In this document: positions 1-5,772 of the stretch, in pieces
Numbering within the stretch: position 1 is the first letter of the stretch
Layout: each line of letters opens with the position of its first letter
Origin: JBBRHH01 sp038222915
GTDB taxonomy: Bacteria; Planctomycetota; Phycisphaerae; Tepidisphaerales; Tepidisphaeraceae
Length of the DNA stretch: 7,125 nt
Direction: 5' to 3'
Assembly (NCBI GenBank): GCA_038222915.1
Contig: JBBRHH010000316.1
Location: forward strand, 1 to 7,125
Translations under genes and position numbers: made by a program
Notes under the pieces: model-generated
Databases searched by the model: none
Seen by the model: only the letters and a program-made list of their open reading frames with translations
Told to the model about the DNA's origin: nothing

Positions 1-1
1 C

Positions 2-1132
2 ATCGCCGTCGCGATGCAGGAGCAATTGGGCAAGGCGATGGCGGCCGCGGGGAAGAGCCCAGTTAGGCTTCCAATCGAAGTTACCCGTGTCTGTGTGAAG
101 CAAACCTACATTGGCGTGCTGGGCGCGTTCCAGCTGGATGATCCCGACTGCGACACAGACGCGTTGAAAAAATGCGACTTCGTGGCGACGCTCGTCGAAA
201 CCGACAAGGGTCTGACGCTCTGGCGTGTGGATGGTGAGTCGGAGGTGTTTATCGCCAGGATCAACAAGGCGGGGGTGGGTGACGTTCCGGGCGACATGCA
301 CGGGGTCAAACTCAAATGGGGCGGCTTCATTGAGATGGATAAGAATCGCATGACGCGGCTGGTGCTGTCGGCTGACGGCGTCGAGAAGCTCAAGTTCAAC
401 TCAACGCGCGGCAAGGACGACAACGAGGTAGCGTCACTTCCCGGCGGCCACCACATCGACATGGACTGTGGTGTTCAGTACGGGCTGCTGGGTGAGCCGG
501 CCGCTGCGGACAAGGTGGCGGTTAACGCTCCGGACTCGCCAGAGCAAGCCCTGCCCGCGGAAGCGCGTCGACAGATCTTGCAGACACTTGGGCCTGTGTT
601 CCTGATCTACCGTGACAAGATACAGGACGAACTAAAACTCTCCGAGGAGCAGAAGACAAAATTAGGCAAACGCCTCCAGGACACGATGCAGGAGGCCGTG
701 CAACACTTCCAGAAACTCGGCGCACTGAAACCGGAGGAACGGGAGCAGGAACTTCACGCCTATCGGGAGAAGTCGCAGGAGAACCTGACGGCGTTCCTTC
801 AGGGTCTGCTTCACGCTGAACAATTCGCACGGCTGAGGCAGGTTTTGCTTCAACAGGAGGGTTTCATCGCGCTTGGGCACGCGGGGCTCGGGAAAGAGAT
901 GGAAGTCACTAACGTACAGCGGCAGCAGCTTGCCGAGGTCTTACGCGACATGCAGGAGAAGATCGAGTCGCTGATGAAGGAAGCTTCCAAAGACGGAAAT
1001 CCGGAGAAGATCCGGCCGCGATTGATGGCAATTCGCAAGGAACACGAGAACCGAATCGAGGCGATTTTGAGTGACTCTCAGAGACAGCGCTGGAAGGAAA
1101 TGCTCGGCACGCCGGTGAACCTGGGCGATTGA
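2..1132 (+). CDS. Unknown protein with C-terminal LTxxQ-like helical repeats (5' end outside window)
   Basis: The function is not recognised. The reading frame is open from base 2 to the TGA at 1130-1132, so the gene probably starts upstream. The first internal ATG, at 14, has no Shine-Dalgarno and yields neither a signal peptide nor a clear domain start. Counting from that ATG (372 aa), residues about 20-165 form a mixed beta-rich segment with a G-G-H-H-I-D-M-D-C-G stretch near 144-153. Residues about 175-372 are highly charged and helical. The helical part holds four LTxxQ-like motifs: L-S-E-E-Q (209-213), L-H-A-E-Q (266-270), V-T-N-V-Q (298-302) and L-S-D-S-Q (352-356). These are arranged as two opening/closing pairs, and the closing motif of the first pair is followed by R-L-R-Q and Q-Q-E-G. 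LTxxQ helices are known from Spy/CpxP-type periplasmic proteins, and I recall this paired form from planctomycete hypotheticals. A periplasmic or envelope location is inference, since the N-terminus is not visible. Confidence 0.6.
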   Translation: MAVAMQEQLGKAMAAAGKSPVRLPIEVTRVCVKQTYIGVLGAFQLDDPDCDTDALKKCDFVATLVETDKGLTLWRVDGESEVFIARINKAGVGDVPGDMHGVKLKWGGFIEMDKNRMTRLVLSADGVEKLKFNSTRGKDDNEVASLPGGHHIDMDCGVQYGLLGEPAAADKVAVNAPDSPEQALPAEARRQILQTLGPVFLIYRDKIQDELKLSEEQKTKLGKRLQDTMQEAVQHFQKLGALKPEEREQELHAYREKSQENLTAFLQGLLHAEQFARLRQVLLQQEGFIALGHAGLGKEMEVTNVQRQQLAEVLRDMQEKIESLMKEASKDGNPEKIRPRLMAIRKEHENRIEAILSDSQRQRWKEMLGTPVNLGD

Positions 1133-1143
1133 TCTGGGCTGTG

Positions 1144-1157
1144 GCGCCTTGCGGCGC
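1144..1157 (+). other. Small GC hairpin before the hydratase start
   Basis: GCGCC (1144-1148) and GGCGC (1153-1157) form a perfect 5-bp stem with a TTGC loop. The hairpin lies 12 nt before the ATG at 1170. No T-run follows, so it is not an intrinsic terminator. A possible alternative TTG start (1149) would lie in its loop. It might modulate initiation of the hydratase or protect an RNA end, but a 5-bp stem in GC-rich DNA could be chance. Confidence 0.3.
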
Positions 1158-1169
1158 AGAAATCACACG

Positions 1170-1949
1170 ATGGTTGCACATCTCCCGGAACTGGCCCAAC
1201 GGATGCTTGCGGATTACGACGCCAGGACGCCGGGCGCGCGCACGGGCGAACCAAAGGACCTGACGACGGCCCAGGCCTACGAAATTCAGTCGCAAGTCAC
1301 CCGGCTCCGTGAACAGCGCGGAGAAAACGTCGTTGGCTACAAAGTCGGTTGCACCAGCAGGAAGATCCAGTTGCAGCTGGGCGTCCAGGAGCCGATCTTC
1401 GGCCGGCTGTTCGAATCCGAATCACACGCTTCGGGCGAGCATCTCTCTTGTGCGCGTTTTGCAAGACTGGCGATCGAGGGAGAAATGGCCGTGCGGCTCG
1501 CCAGGGACTTGTCCGGTGAAACCGTATCGGCGGAGGAGTGCCGCGATGCCATTACCGAGGTGTTTCCGGTGATCGAGTTACACCACTATGTTCTGCCCGC
1601 TTCCTGGACCGCTGGCCAATGGCTGATCGCAAGCAACGGTCTGCACGCGGGGCTGGTTTTGGCAGAGACGGACGCACCCCCAACCGGCTTGAGGAGCTTC
1701 GCATACAGCCTTAGCGTCCGAATCAACGGTGTGCTGGTTGGGACTACGCAGGAGGATGGGACTATCAGCCATCCGCTTGGATCGTTGCGTTGGTTAACTG
1801 GACGGCTCTCGCAGTTCGGATTGGGGCTTCGAAAAGGGCAGGTGATTTTGGTGGGTTCGTCCATGAATCTGTATCCTGTCACGGCGGGCAGTCGCGTGGT
1901 TATCGCAGCGCCGCCGTTGGGAGTGTGCCGCGTCGAAATTGGTCCGTAG
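1170..1949 (+). CDS. 2-keto-4-pentenoate hydratase (MhpD-like, FAH superfamily)
   Basis: This is a probable cytoplasmic metal-dependent hydratase of 259 aa (E. coli MhpD is 269 aa). The family adds water to 2-hydroxypenta-2,4-dienoate, giving 4-hydroxy-2-oxovalerate in meta-cleavage pathways for aromatic compounds. Close relatives are 4-oxalocrotonate decarboxylases and HpaH-type hydratases, so the substrate is not fixed. Visible signatures are V-G-Y-K-V-G (55-60), Q-L-Q-L-G-V-Q-E-P-I-F-G (67-78), the metal-ligand glutamates E103 and E105 in A-I-E-G-E-M-A, E136 in F-P-V-I-E-L, and H-P-L near 201-203. The G-x-V-I-L-x-G-S stretch near 223-230 and the G-S-R-V near 240-243 are also typical of the family. 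I chose ATG 1170 because family proteins begin about 30 residues before the A-Y-x-I-Q helix. A TTG at 1149 would add seven basic residues inside a hairpin. No good Shine-Dalgarno precedes the ATG, so coupling to the gene 37 nt upstream is plausible. The CxxC protein follows after 25 nt, probably in the same operon. Confidence 0.85.
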   Translation: MVAHLPELAQRMLADYDARTPGARTGEPKDLTTAQAYEIQSQVTRLREQRGENVVGYKVGCTSRKIQLQLGVQEPIFGRLFESESHASGEHLSCARFARLAIEGEMAVRLARDLSGETVSAEECRDAITEVFPVIELHHYVLPASWTAGQWLIASNGLHAGLVLAETDAPPTGLRSFAYSLSVRINGVLVGTTQEDGTISHPLGSLRWLTGRLSQFGLGLRKGQVILVGSSMNLYPVTAGSRVVIAAPPLGVCRVEIGP

Positions 1950-1960
1950 CGCTGCTAATT

Positions 1961-1967
1961 AGAGGAG
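1961..1967 (+). promoter_or_regulatory. Ribosome binding site of the CxxC protein gene
   Basis: AGAGGAG lies 7 nt before the ATG at 1975. It is the strongest Shine-Dalgarno in the window and fixes that start. Confidence 0.8.
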
Positions 1968-1974
1968 TGCAAAC

Positions 1975-2328
1975 ATGGGTTACGATGGCGCCTTGGTGTT
2001 GGAATTTCTAACGAAAACACACACAACCGTCCTGCTCACCGAACGGGAAAAGCACCTGATCGGCCTGGCAGTGACAATGACGCGCGGGTGCCAGGCCTGC
2101 ACTCACGGCCGCATCAATAAGGCACGGGCGGCGGGGATCGCAGACGATCTGCTCAACGCGCTGGTGGGCGTGGTCGCTGCGGTGAATGCCGGCGTTGCCG
2201 CCGCCACGGCACGCGAAGGTTTCCGTCTTGCCGACGCGTCGTTGGCCGAGGAATGCGGGACACTTTGCTCAGCGGCAATTTCCACTGGCCCGGAGGAAAT
2301 CGATACAGGGAAGAGCCCACAAGGGTGA
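1975..2328 (+). CDS. Carboxymuconolactone decarboxylase / AhpD-like CxxC protein
   Basis: This small protein (117 aa) belongs to the carboxymuconolactone decarboxylase (CMD) superfamily, an all-helical fold that usually oligomerises. Members with a C-x-x-C pair act as thiol-disulfide or alkylhydroperoxidase enzymes like AhpD. Members without it include the true decarboxylases of the protocatechuate pathway. Here helix L-I-G-L-A-V (28-33) is followed by C39-Q-A-C42-T-H-G-R-I and then A-A-G-I (52-55), the classical layout of the core. The C-x-x-C argues for a redox role rather than lactone decarboxylation. Two AhpD relay positions appear changed: the Glu 12 residues before the first Cys is H27, and the His four residues after the second Cys is R46, although H44 lies nearby. 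Two more cysteines occur late (C94 and C98). The ATG is set by a strong AGAGGAG. The gene follows the hydratase by 25 nt, suggesting one operon and possibly one pathway. The family call is firm; substrate and activity are not. Confidence 0.85.
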   Translation: MGYDGALVLEFLTKTHTTVLLTEREKHLIGLAVTMTRGCQACTHGRINKARAAGIADDLLNALVGVVAAVNAGVAAATAREGFRLADASLAEECGTLCSAAISTGPEEIDTGKSPQG

Positions 2329-2357
2329 ATCCGTGTAGCGAGGGCCTGACCGGTTGC

Positions 2358-3014
2358 CTAGATTTTTGAATTATGCGACCCGCCGTACATCAACGACAGA
2401 ATTTCTGTTCGGCTGGAGGGGCTTTCTTTGAAGATGCCTCTCAGGGCGCTGGTGACCATGACGCTGCCAGGTTTTCTAATGCCTCGGATGGTCATGCAGG
2501 TGTGGGAGGCCTCGATGACGCAGGCCGCGCCGACTGGGCTTAGTTCTTCCATCAGGGCGTCGGCGATCTGGGTGGTGAGACGTTCCTGGACCTGTGGGCG
2601 GCGGGCGTAGCCTTCTACGAGGCGGGCTAGTTTGCTGAGGCCGACGACTTTTCCGGCGGGGAGATAGGCGACGTGTGCTCGGCCGGTGAAGGGGAGGAGG
2701 TGGTGTTCGCAGAGCGAGTGAAATTCGATGTCGCGGAGCAGGACGACCTCGTCATAGTTTTCGTGGAAAACCGTCCTGAGATGGACGCGCGGGTCTTCGC
2801 TGAGGCCGGCCATCAATTCTACGTAGGAGCGGGCGACGCGGTTGGGAGTTTTGAGGAGGCCTTCGCGGTCGGGGTTTTCGCCGACGGCGAGGAGGATCTC
2901 GCGAACGGCGTGTTCGATGCGTGGAAGATCGATTGAGCCGTTGCCGTTGGTGGCGTGGGCGTCGGGTGCGTCTTCGACGCAGGAAAGGGAAGTGACTCGG
3001 CTGATTTCCGCCAT
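2358..3014 (-). CDS. folE: GTP cyclohydrolase I (FolE)
   Basis: FolE converts GTP to 7,8-dihydroneopterin triphosphate plus formate, the first step of tetrahydrofolate and pterin synthesis. It is a cytoplasmic Zn-dependent toroidal decamer. From the chosen ATG the protein has 218 aa, close to E. coli FolE (222 aa). Visible motifs are G-E-N-P-D-R-E-G-L-L-K-T-P-x-R-V (45-60), F-H-S-L-C-E-H-H-L-L-P-F-T-G (98-111), G-L-S-K-L-A-R (125-131), R-P-Q-V-Q-E-R-L-T (139-147) and E-A-S-H-T-C-M (168-174). Predicted Zn ligands are C102, H105 and C173, with catalytic H104 and H171 also present, so the enzyme should be active. The first 28 or so residues are variable and lack motifs. The start at 3014 is chosen because GGAG lies 9 nt upstream of it and a TATAAT box lies 29 nt upstream. 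The frame stays open back to 3158, but those 48 extra Arg-rich residues match nothing in FolE and would cover the promoter. The gene is monocistronic here, convergent with the CxxC gene (29-nt gap) and divergent from the transporter. Confidence 0.97.
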   Translation of the reverse strand: MAEISRVTSLSCVEDAPDAHATNGNGSIDLPRIEHAVREILLAVGENPDREGLLKTPNRVARSYVELMAGLSEDPRVHLRTVFHENYDEVVLLRDIEFHSLCEHHLLPFTGRAHVAYLPAGKVVGLSKLARLVEGYARRPQVQERLTTQIADALMEELSPVGAACVIEASHTCMTIRGIRKPGSVMVTSALRGIFKESPSSRTEILSLMYGGSHNSKI

Positions 3015-3042
3015 CGAACGTTGCTCCGTTGAAGGTTTGCGA

Positions 3043-3048
3043 ATTATA
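3043..3048 (-). promoter_or_regulatory. folE: Putative -10 box of folE
   Basis: The minus strand reads TATAAT, a perfect sigma-70-type -10 hexamer, placed 28 nt before the folE ATG. Transcription would start near 3036 and leave a short leader carrying GGAG. No convincing -35 hexamer lies 16-18 nt upstream (at 17 nt it reads GTGCGG), so it may depend on an activator or be partly fortuitous. Confidence 0.5.
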
Positions 3049-3072
3049 GGCCTGAGTCTGGTGCCCCGCACG

Positions 3073-3086
3073 ACCGGCCGGCTGGT
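3073..3086. promoter_or_regulatory. Imperfect 14-bp palindrome in the divergent promoter region
   Basis: ACCGGCC followed by GGCTGGT matches its reverse complement at six of seven positions per arm. It sits upstream of the folE -10 box and about 105 nt upstream of the binding-protein gene. It could be an operator for either gene, but no regulator is encoded in the window and short GC palindromes are common in such DNA. Confidence 0.25.
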
Positions 3087-3152
3087 TATCGCCCTACCGA
3101 TGCGATTCCGGGCGGCGAATGGGGTCCGCTGCCCTGCCGACATTCCTTCCGC

Positions 3153-3158
3153 TATCAT
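3153..3158 (+). promoter_or_regulatory. Possible -10 box of the sugar transporter operon
   Basis: TATCAT matches five of six positions of TATAAT and lies about 30 nt before the ATG at 3189, a suitable distance. No good -35 element is visible at 17 nt spacing. It is one of few AT-rich spots in the region, so the placement is tentative. Confidence 0.3.
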
Positions 3159-3176
3159 GCGATTTACATTTCAGCC

Positions 3177-3181
3177 AAGGA
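3177..3181 (+). promoter_or_regulatory. Ribosome binding site of the sugar-binding lipoprotein gene
   Basis: AAGGA lies 7 nt before the ATG at 3189. It supports that start, which also gives a proper lipoprotein signal peptide. Confidence 0.75.
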
Positions 3182-3188
3182 ACCTTGA

Positions 3189-4235
3189 ATGAACCAGCGC
3201 TCGTGTCTCTGCTTGTCCCTTTTAATCACGGCTTTCGTTGTATTTGCGGGGTGTGACAAAAAGGAGAAAGGCAACTCGGCAACGACGTCGAATGGAAGCG
3301 GTGGGAAGCTGACCATTGCGGTAATTCCGAAGGGGACGACGCACGAATTCTGGAAATCGATTGAAGCCGGTGCCCGGCAGGCGGGGGAGGAACTGGGTGT
3401 TGAGATCAAGTGGAAAGGGCCGGTCCTGGAGAACGATCGGGCGGAACAGATCAAGATTGTCGAGCAGTTTGCCTCGGAAGGGGTCAGTGGCATCGTGCTT
3501 GCGCCGTTGGACGATACGGCACTGCGGCGGCCGGTTCAGGAGGCGACTGACAACAAGGTGCCGGTAGTCATTATCGATTCGGCTTTGAAGGGCGAGGCGG
3601 GAAAAGACTTTGTCAGCTTCATTTCCACTGATAACAAGCAGGGTGGCGTGATGGCGGGCGATAAGCTGGCCAAGCTGCTGGATGGAAAAGGCAAAGTAGT
3701 GATGCTGCGATATCAGGAAGGATCGGCCAGCACGATGGACCGCGAAGCCGGTTTTCTTAAGGCGGTGGGGAAGAACCCGGGCATTTCGGTGACGGTCCAG
3801 AACCGATTTGGCGGTCCGACCAGCGACAACTCCAAGACGACTTCGCTGGAGATGCTGGACAAGATCAAGGAGGCCGACGGAATATTCTGCTCCAACGAAT
3901 CGACGACGTTCGGCATGCTGCTGGCACTGCGGCAGGAAGGACTGACGAAGAAGGCGAAGTTTGTTGGGTTTGATACCTCTTCCAACCTGATGGAAGGATT
4001 GCGAAACGGGGAGATCGATGCGCTGATCGCTCAGAACCCGAAGAAGATGGGCTACGAAGGGGTACGTGTGATCGTCGATCAGCTGCGCGGGAAGAAAGTC
4101 GAGCAGCGCATCGACAGCGGCGTAAAGCTGCTGACGTCGATGAATCTGAACGATCCTGAGATCATGGCTTTCCTGGGAATGACGGGCGGTGCAGCGCCCG
4201 CCACGCAACCGACGGTGACCAAGCCGGCACCCTGA
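3189..4235 (+). CDS. Sugar ABC transporter substrate-binding lipoprotein (RbsB-like, CUT2 family)
   Basis: This is the extracytoplasmic solute receptor of the importer encoded with the next two genes (348 aa). Residues 1-21 are a lipoprotein signal peptide, with lipobox F-A-G-C placing the lipidated Cys at 22. D23 at +2 would favour inner-membrane retention by the E. coli rule. A Ser/Gly/Lys linker (24-40) precedes a periplasmic-binding-protein type 1 fold: L-T-I-A-V-I-P (41-47), H-E-F-W (52-55), V-S-G-I-V-L-A-P-L-D-D (99-109), V-P-V-V-I-I-D (124-130), D-R-E-A-G-F (184-189), C-S-N-E (234-237), V-G-F-D (259-262) and I-A-Q (280-282). By my hand alignment to E. coli RbsB, F54, D130, R185, N236, D262 and Q282 keep ribose-binding positions. 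Mature Asn13, Phe16 and Arg90 are replaced by H52, W55 and S131. A sugar ligand is likely, but ribose itself is not assured. The C-terminus (about 333-348) is a Pro/Ala/Thr-rich tail beyond the fold. Confidence 0.9.
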   Translation: MNQRSCLCLSLLITAFVVFAGCDKKEKGNSATTSNGSGGKLTIAVIPKGTTHEFWKSIEAGARQAGEELGVEIKWKGPVLENDRAEQIKIVEQFASEGVSGIVLAPLDDTALRRPVQEATDNKVPVVIIDSALKGEAGKDFVSFISTDNKQGGVMAGDKLAKLLDGKGKVVMLRYQEGSASTMDREAGFLKAVGKNPGISVTVQNRFGGPTSDNSKTTSLEMLDKIKEADGIFCSNESTTFGMLLALRQEGLTKKAKFVGFDTSSNLMEGLRNGEIDALIAQNPKKMGYEGVRVIVDQLRGKKVEQRIDSGVKLLTSMNLNDPEIMAFLGMTGGAAPATQPTVTKPAP

Positions 4236-4244
4236 GCACCCTGA
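4227..4244 (+). repeat. Tandem 9-bp duplication doubling the stop codon
   Basis: GCACCCTGA occurs twice head to tail (4227-4235 and 4236-4244). The first copy ends with the stop of the binding-protein gene. Because the unit is three codons, the second copy gives another in-frame TGA after two codons. It looks like a slippage duplication. Any read-through would add only two residues. Confidence 0.9.
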
Positions 4245-4252
4245 ATTTTAAC

Positions 4253-5743
4253 GTGACAGAACGCGCGGAATCCTCAAGTCGATTGCAGATGCACGGGGTG
4301 CGCAAACGATTTGGCGCGACGGTTGCGATCGATGGTGTGGATCTTTCGATTCGGGCCGGCGAGGTGTTGGCGCTGGTGGGGGAAAACGGCGCGGGCAAAT
4401 CGACGTTGATGAAAATCCTGTCCGGAGCGCATTCGGCCGATGCGGGGGAGATGTATCTGGATGGCGATCGCTACGCGCCAAGAAATCCGCTGGAGGCACG
4501 GCGGGCGGGCGTGGGGATGATCTATCAGGAGTTGGCACAGGCCCCCCACCTTTCGGTGATGGAGAATATTCTGCTGGGGGCCGAGCCGTCGATTGGGCCT
4601 ATTGTGAAATGGTGGGAGGTTCGACGCCGGGCCGGAGATGCGCTGCGGCAGTTGGGCCGGCCTGATATTCCGTTAAATATTCCAATCGAGCGGCTTTCGG
4701 TGGCCGAGCGGCAGCTCGTCGAGATCGCGCGGGCGATTGCGGTTGGATGCAAAGTGCTGGTGCTCGATGAGCCGACCAGCAGCTTGACCAGCCACGATAT
4801 TCCGCGGCTGTTTGAGCTGGTGCGACGGCTGAAGGCACAGGGACAGGCGATCATCTACATCTCGCACTTTCTCGAGGAGGTGCAGGAGATCGCAGATCGA
4901 TTTACCGTGCTGCGCGATGGGAGGACGGTGGGCGGGGGCGAGACGCGGTCGTTCAAGAACGAGCAGATCATCGCGATGATGGTTGGCCGAAGCGTGGAGG
5001 ATCTTTATCCACGCTCCGCACATGAGCCAGGGGAAGTGCTGTTGGAGATCAAGGATTTGGCGGGAGTGGCCAAGCCCACGTCGGCGTCACTGCAGCTGCG
5101 GCGCGGCGAAGTCGTGGGCATCGCGGGGCTGGTGGGGGCGGGCCGGACGGAATTGTTGCGGGCGATCTTTGGTTTGGACCAGATCTCGTCGGGTGAGATT
5201 ACGTTGGCGGCGCATCTTGGCCCGGCCTCGCCTGCGCAGCGATGGGCGCAGGGAGTTGGGCTTGTCAGTGAGGATCGCAAGACCGAGGGACTTGCGCTCG
5301 GATTGACGATCGCCGACAACATCACCTTGCCGGGGTTGGGGGCATTTGTGTTCCCGGCACGGCAAGCGGCCGCTTCAAAAACCTGGATCCAGCGGCTGGG
5401 AATTCGATGCCGTGGAGCGGGGCAACTGGTAGGCGACCTGTCCGGTGGCAATCAGCAGAAAGTGGCGCTGGCGCGGCTCCTTGATCGAAAGGTGGATGTC
5501 CTGCTGCTGGATGAGCCAACACGAGGCATCGATGTCGGGTCCAAGTCGCAGATTTATCGATTGATCGACGAGCTGGCGAAAAGCGGCAAAGCCCTTCTGA
5601 TGGTGAGTAGTTACCTGCCGGAGTTGCTTGGGGTTTGTGATCGCATCGCGGTAATGTGCCGTGGGCGGCTGCTGGAGGCGAGGGCGGTGGAAGAAACCAG
5701 TGAGCATCAGATCATGGCTCAGGCAATCGGGGCCGCCGGATGA
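4253..5743 (+). CDS. rbsA: Sugar ABC transporter ATP-binding protein with two ABC domains (RbsA-like)
   Basis: This is the cytoplasmic ATPase subunit that energises sugar import through the downstream permease (496 aa; RbsA/XylG/MglA proteins are about 500 aa). In domain 1, Walker A is G-E-N-G-A-G-K-S-T (43-51), the Q-loop is Y-Q-E-L (91-94), the signature is L-S-V-A-E-R-Q (148-154), Walker B is V-L-V-L-D-E-P-T (168-175) and the H-loop is S-H (204-205). In domain 2, Walker A is degenerate, G-L-V-G-A-G-R-T-E, with no Lys (292-300). It also has S-E-D-R-K-T-E-G (339-346), signature L-S-G-G-N-Q-Q-K (396-403), Walker B D-E-P-T-R-G-I-D (420-427) and S-S-Y-L-P-E-L in place of an H-loop His (452-458). 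One competent and one degenerate site is normal for this family, whose members use pentoses, hexoses or autoinducer-2. The GTG start lies 17 nt after the upstream stop and lacks a Shine-Dalgarno. ATG 4289 (M13) is an alternative that keeps all motifs. The symbol reflects the family, not a proven ribose substrate. Confidence 0.95.
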   Translation: MTERAESSSRLQMHGVRKRFGATVAIDGVDLSIRAGEVLALVGENGAGKSTLMKILSGAHSADAGEMYLDGDRYAPRNPLEARRAGVGMIYQELAQAPHLSVMENILLGAEPSIGPIVKWWEVRRRAGDALRQLGRPDIPLNIPIERLSVAERQLVEIARAIAVGCKVLVLDEPTSSLTSHDIPRLFELVRRLKAQGQAIIYISHFLEEVQEIADRFTVLRDGRTVGGGETRSFKNEQIIAMMVGRSVEDLYPRSAHEPGEVLLEIKDLAGVAKPTSASLQLRRGEVVGIAGLVGAGRTELLRAIFGLDQISSGEITLAAHLGPASPAQRWAQGVGLVSEDRKTEGLALGLTIADNITLPGLGAFVFPARQAAASKTWIQRLGIRCRGAGQLVGDLSGGNQQKVALARLLDRKVDVLLLDEPTRGIDVGSKSQIYRLIDELAKSGKALLMVSSYLPELLGVCDRIAVMCRGRLLEARAVEETSEHQIMAQAIGAAG

Positions 5744-5772
5744 ATGTATCTTTTTTGGAATTGAGCCGATGA
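5740..5772 (+). other. Possible 10-codon coupling mini-ORF between rbsA and rbsC
   Basis: A short frame, M-N-V-S-F-L-E-L-S-R then TGA, starts with an ATG (5740) that overlaps the rbsA stop as ATGA. It ends with a TGA (5770-5772) that overlaps the rbsC ATG (5769), again as ATGA. GGGG at about 5729-5732 could serve as its Shine-Dalgarno. It would hand terminating ribosomes from rbsA to rbsC across a 25-nt gap. The arrangement is seen directly. Translation is inference, and a second out-of-frame ATG (5744, six codons) shows that such frames also arise by chance. Confidence 0.3.

Noticed and set aside
1149..1169. TTG start adding seven residues to the hydratase
   Set aside because: It lies in the loop of a GC hairpin, has no Shine-Dalgarno and adds an Arg-rich leader not expected in the family.
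2342..2367. Candidate terminator between the CxxC gene and folE
   Set aside because: Only a 4-bp stem with one G-T pair (GGGC/GCCT) and a 10-nt loop precedes a T5 run, and the T-run lies inside folE coding sequence. This is too weak to call.
3015..3158. 48-codon upstream extension of the folE reading frame
   Set aside because: The extra residues are Arg-rich, have no FolE similarity and would run through the TATAAT and GGAG signals. The ATG at 3014 gives the usual FolE length.
3222..4208. Long minus-strand open frame antisense to the binding-protein gene
   Set aside because: It has low-complexity, basic composition without domain motifs, opposite a gene whose whole length matches a known family. 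It is a GC-driven shadow.
5744..5764. Six-codon frame M-Y-L-F-W-N after the rbsA stop
   Set aside because: It ends 4 nt short of the rbsC ATG and makes no overlap with either gene. The 5740 frame is the better coupling candidate.
5661..5768. 36-codon upstream extension of rbsC
   Set aside because: It overlaps the end of rbsA in another frame and adds a Trp/Arg/Cys-rich segment foreign to the permease family.
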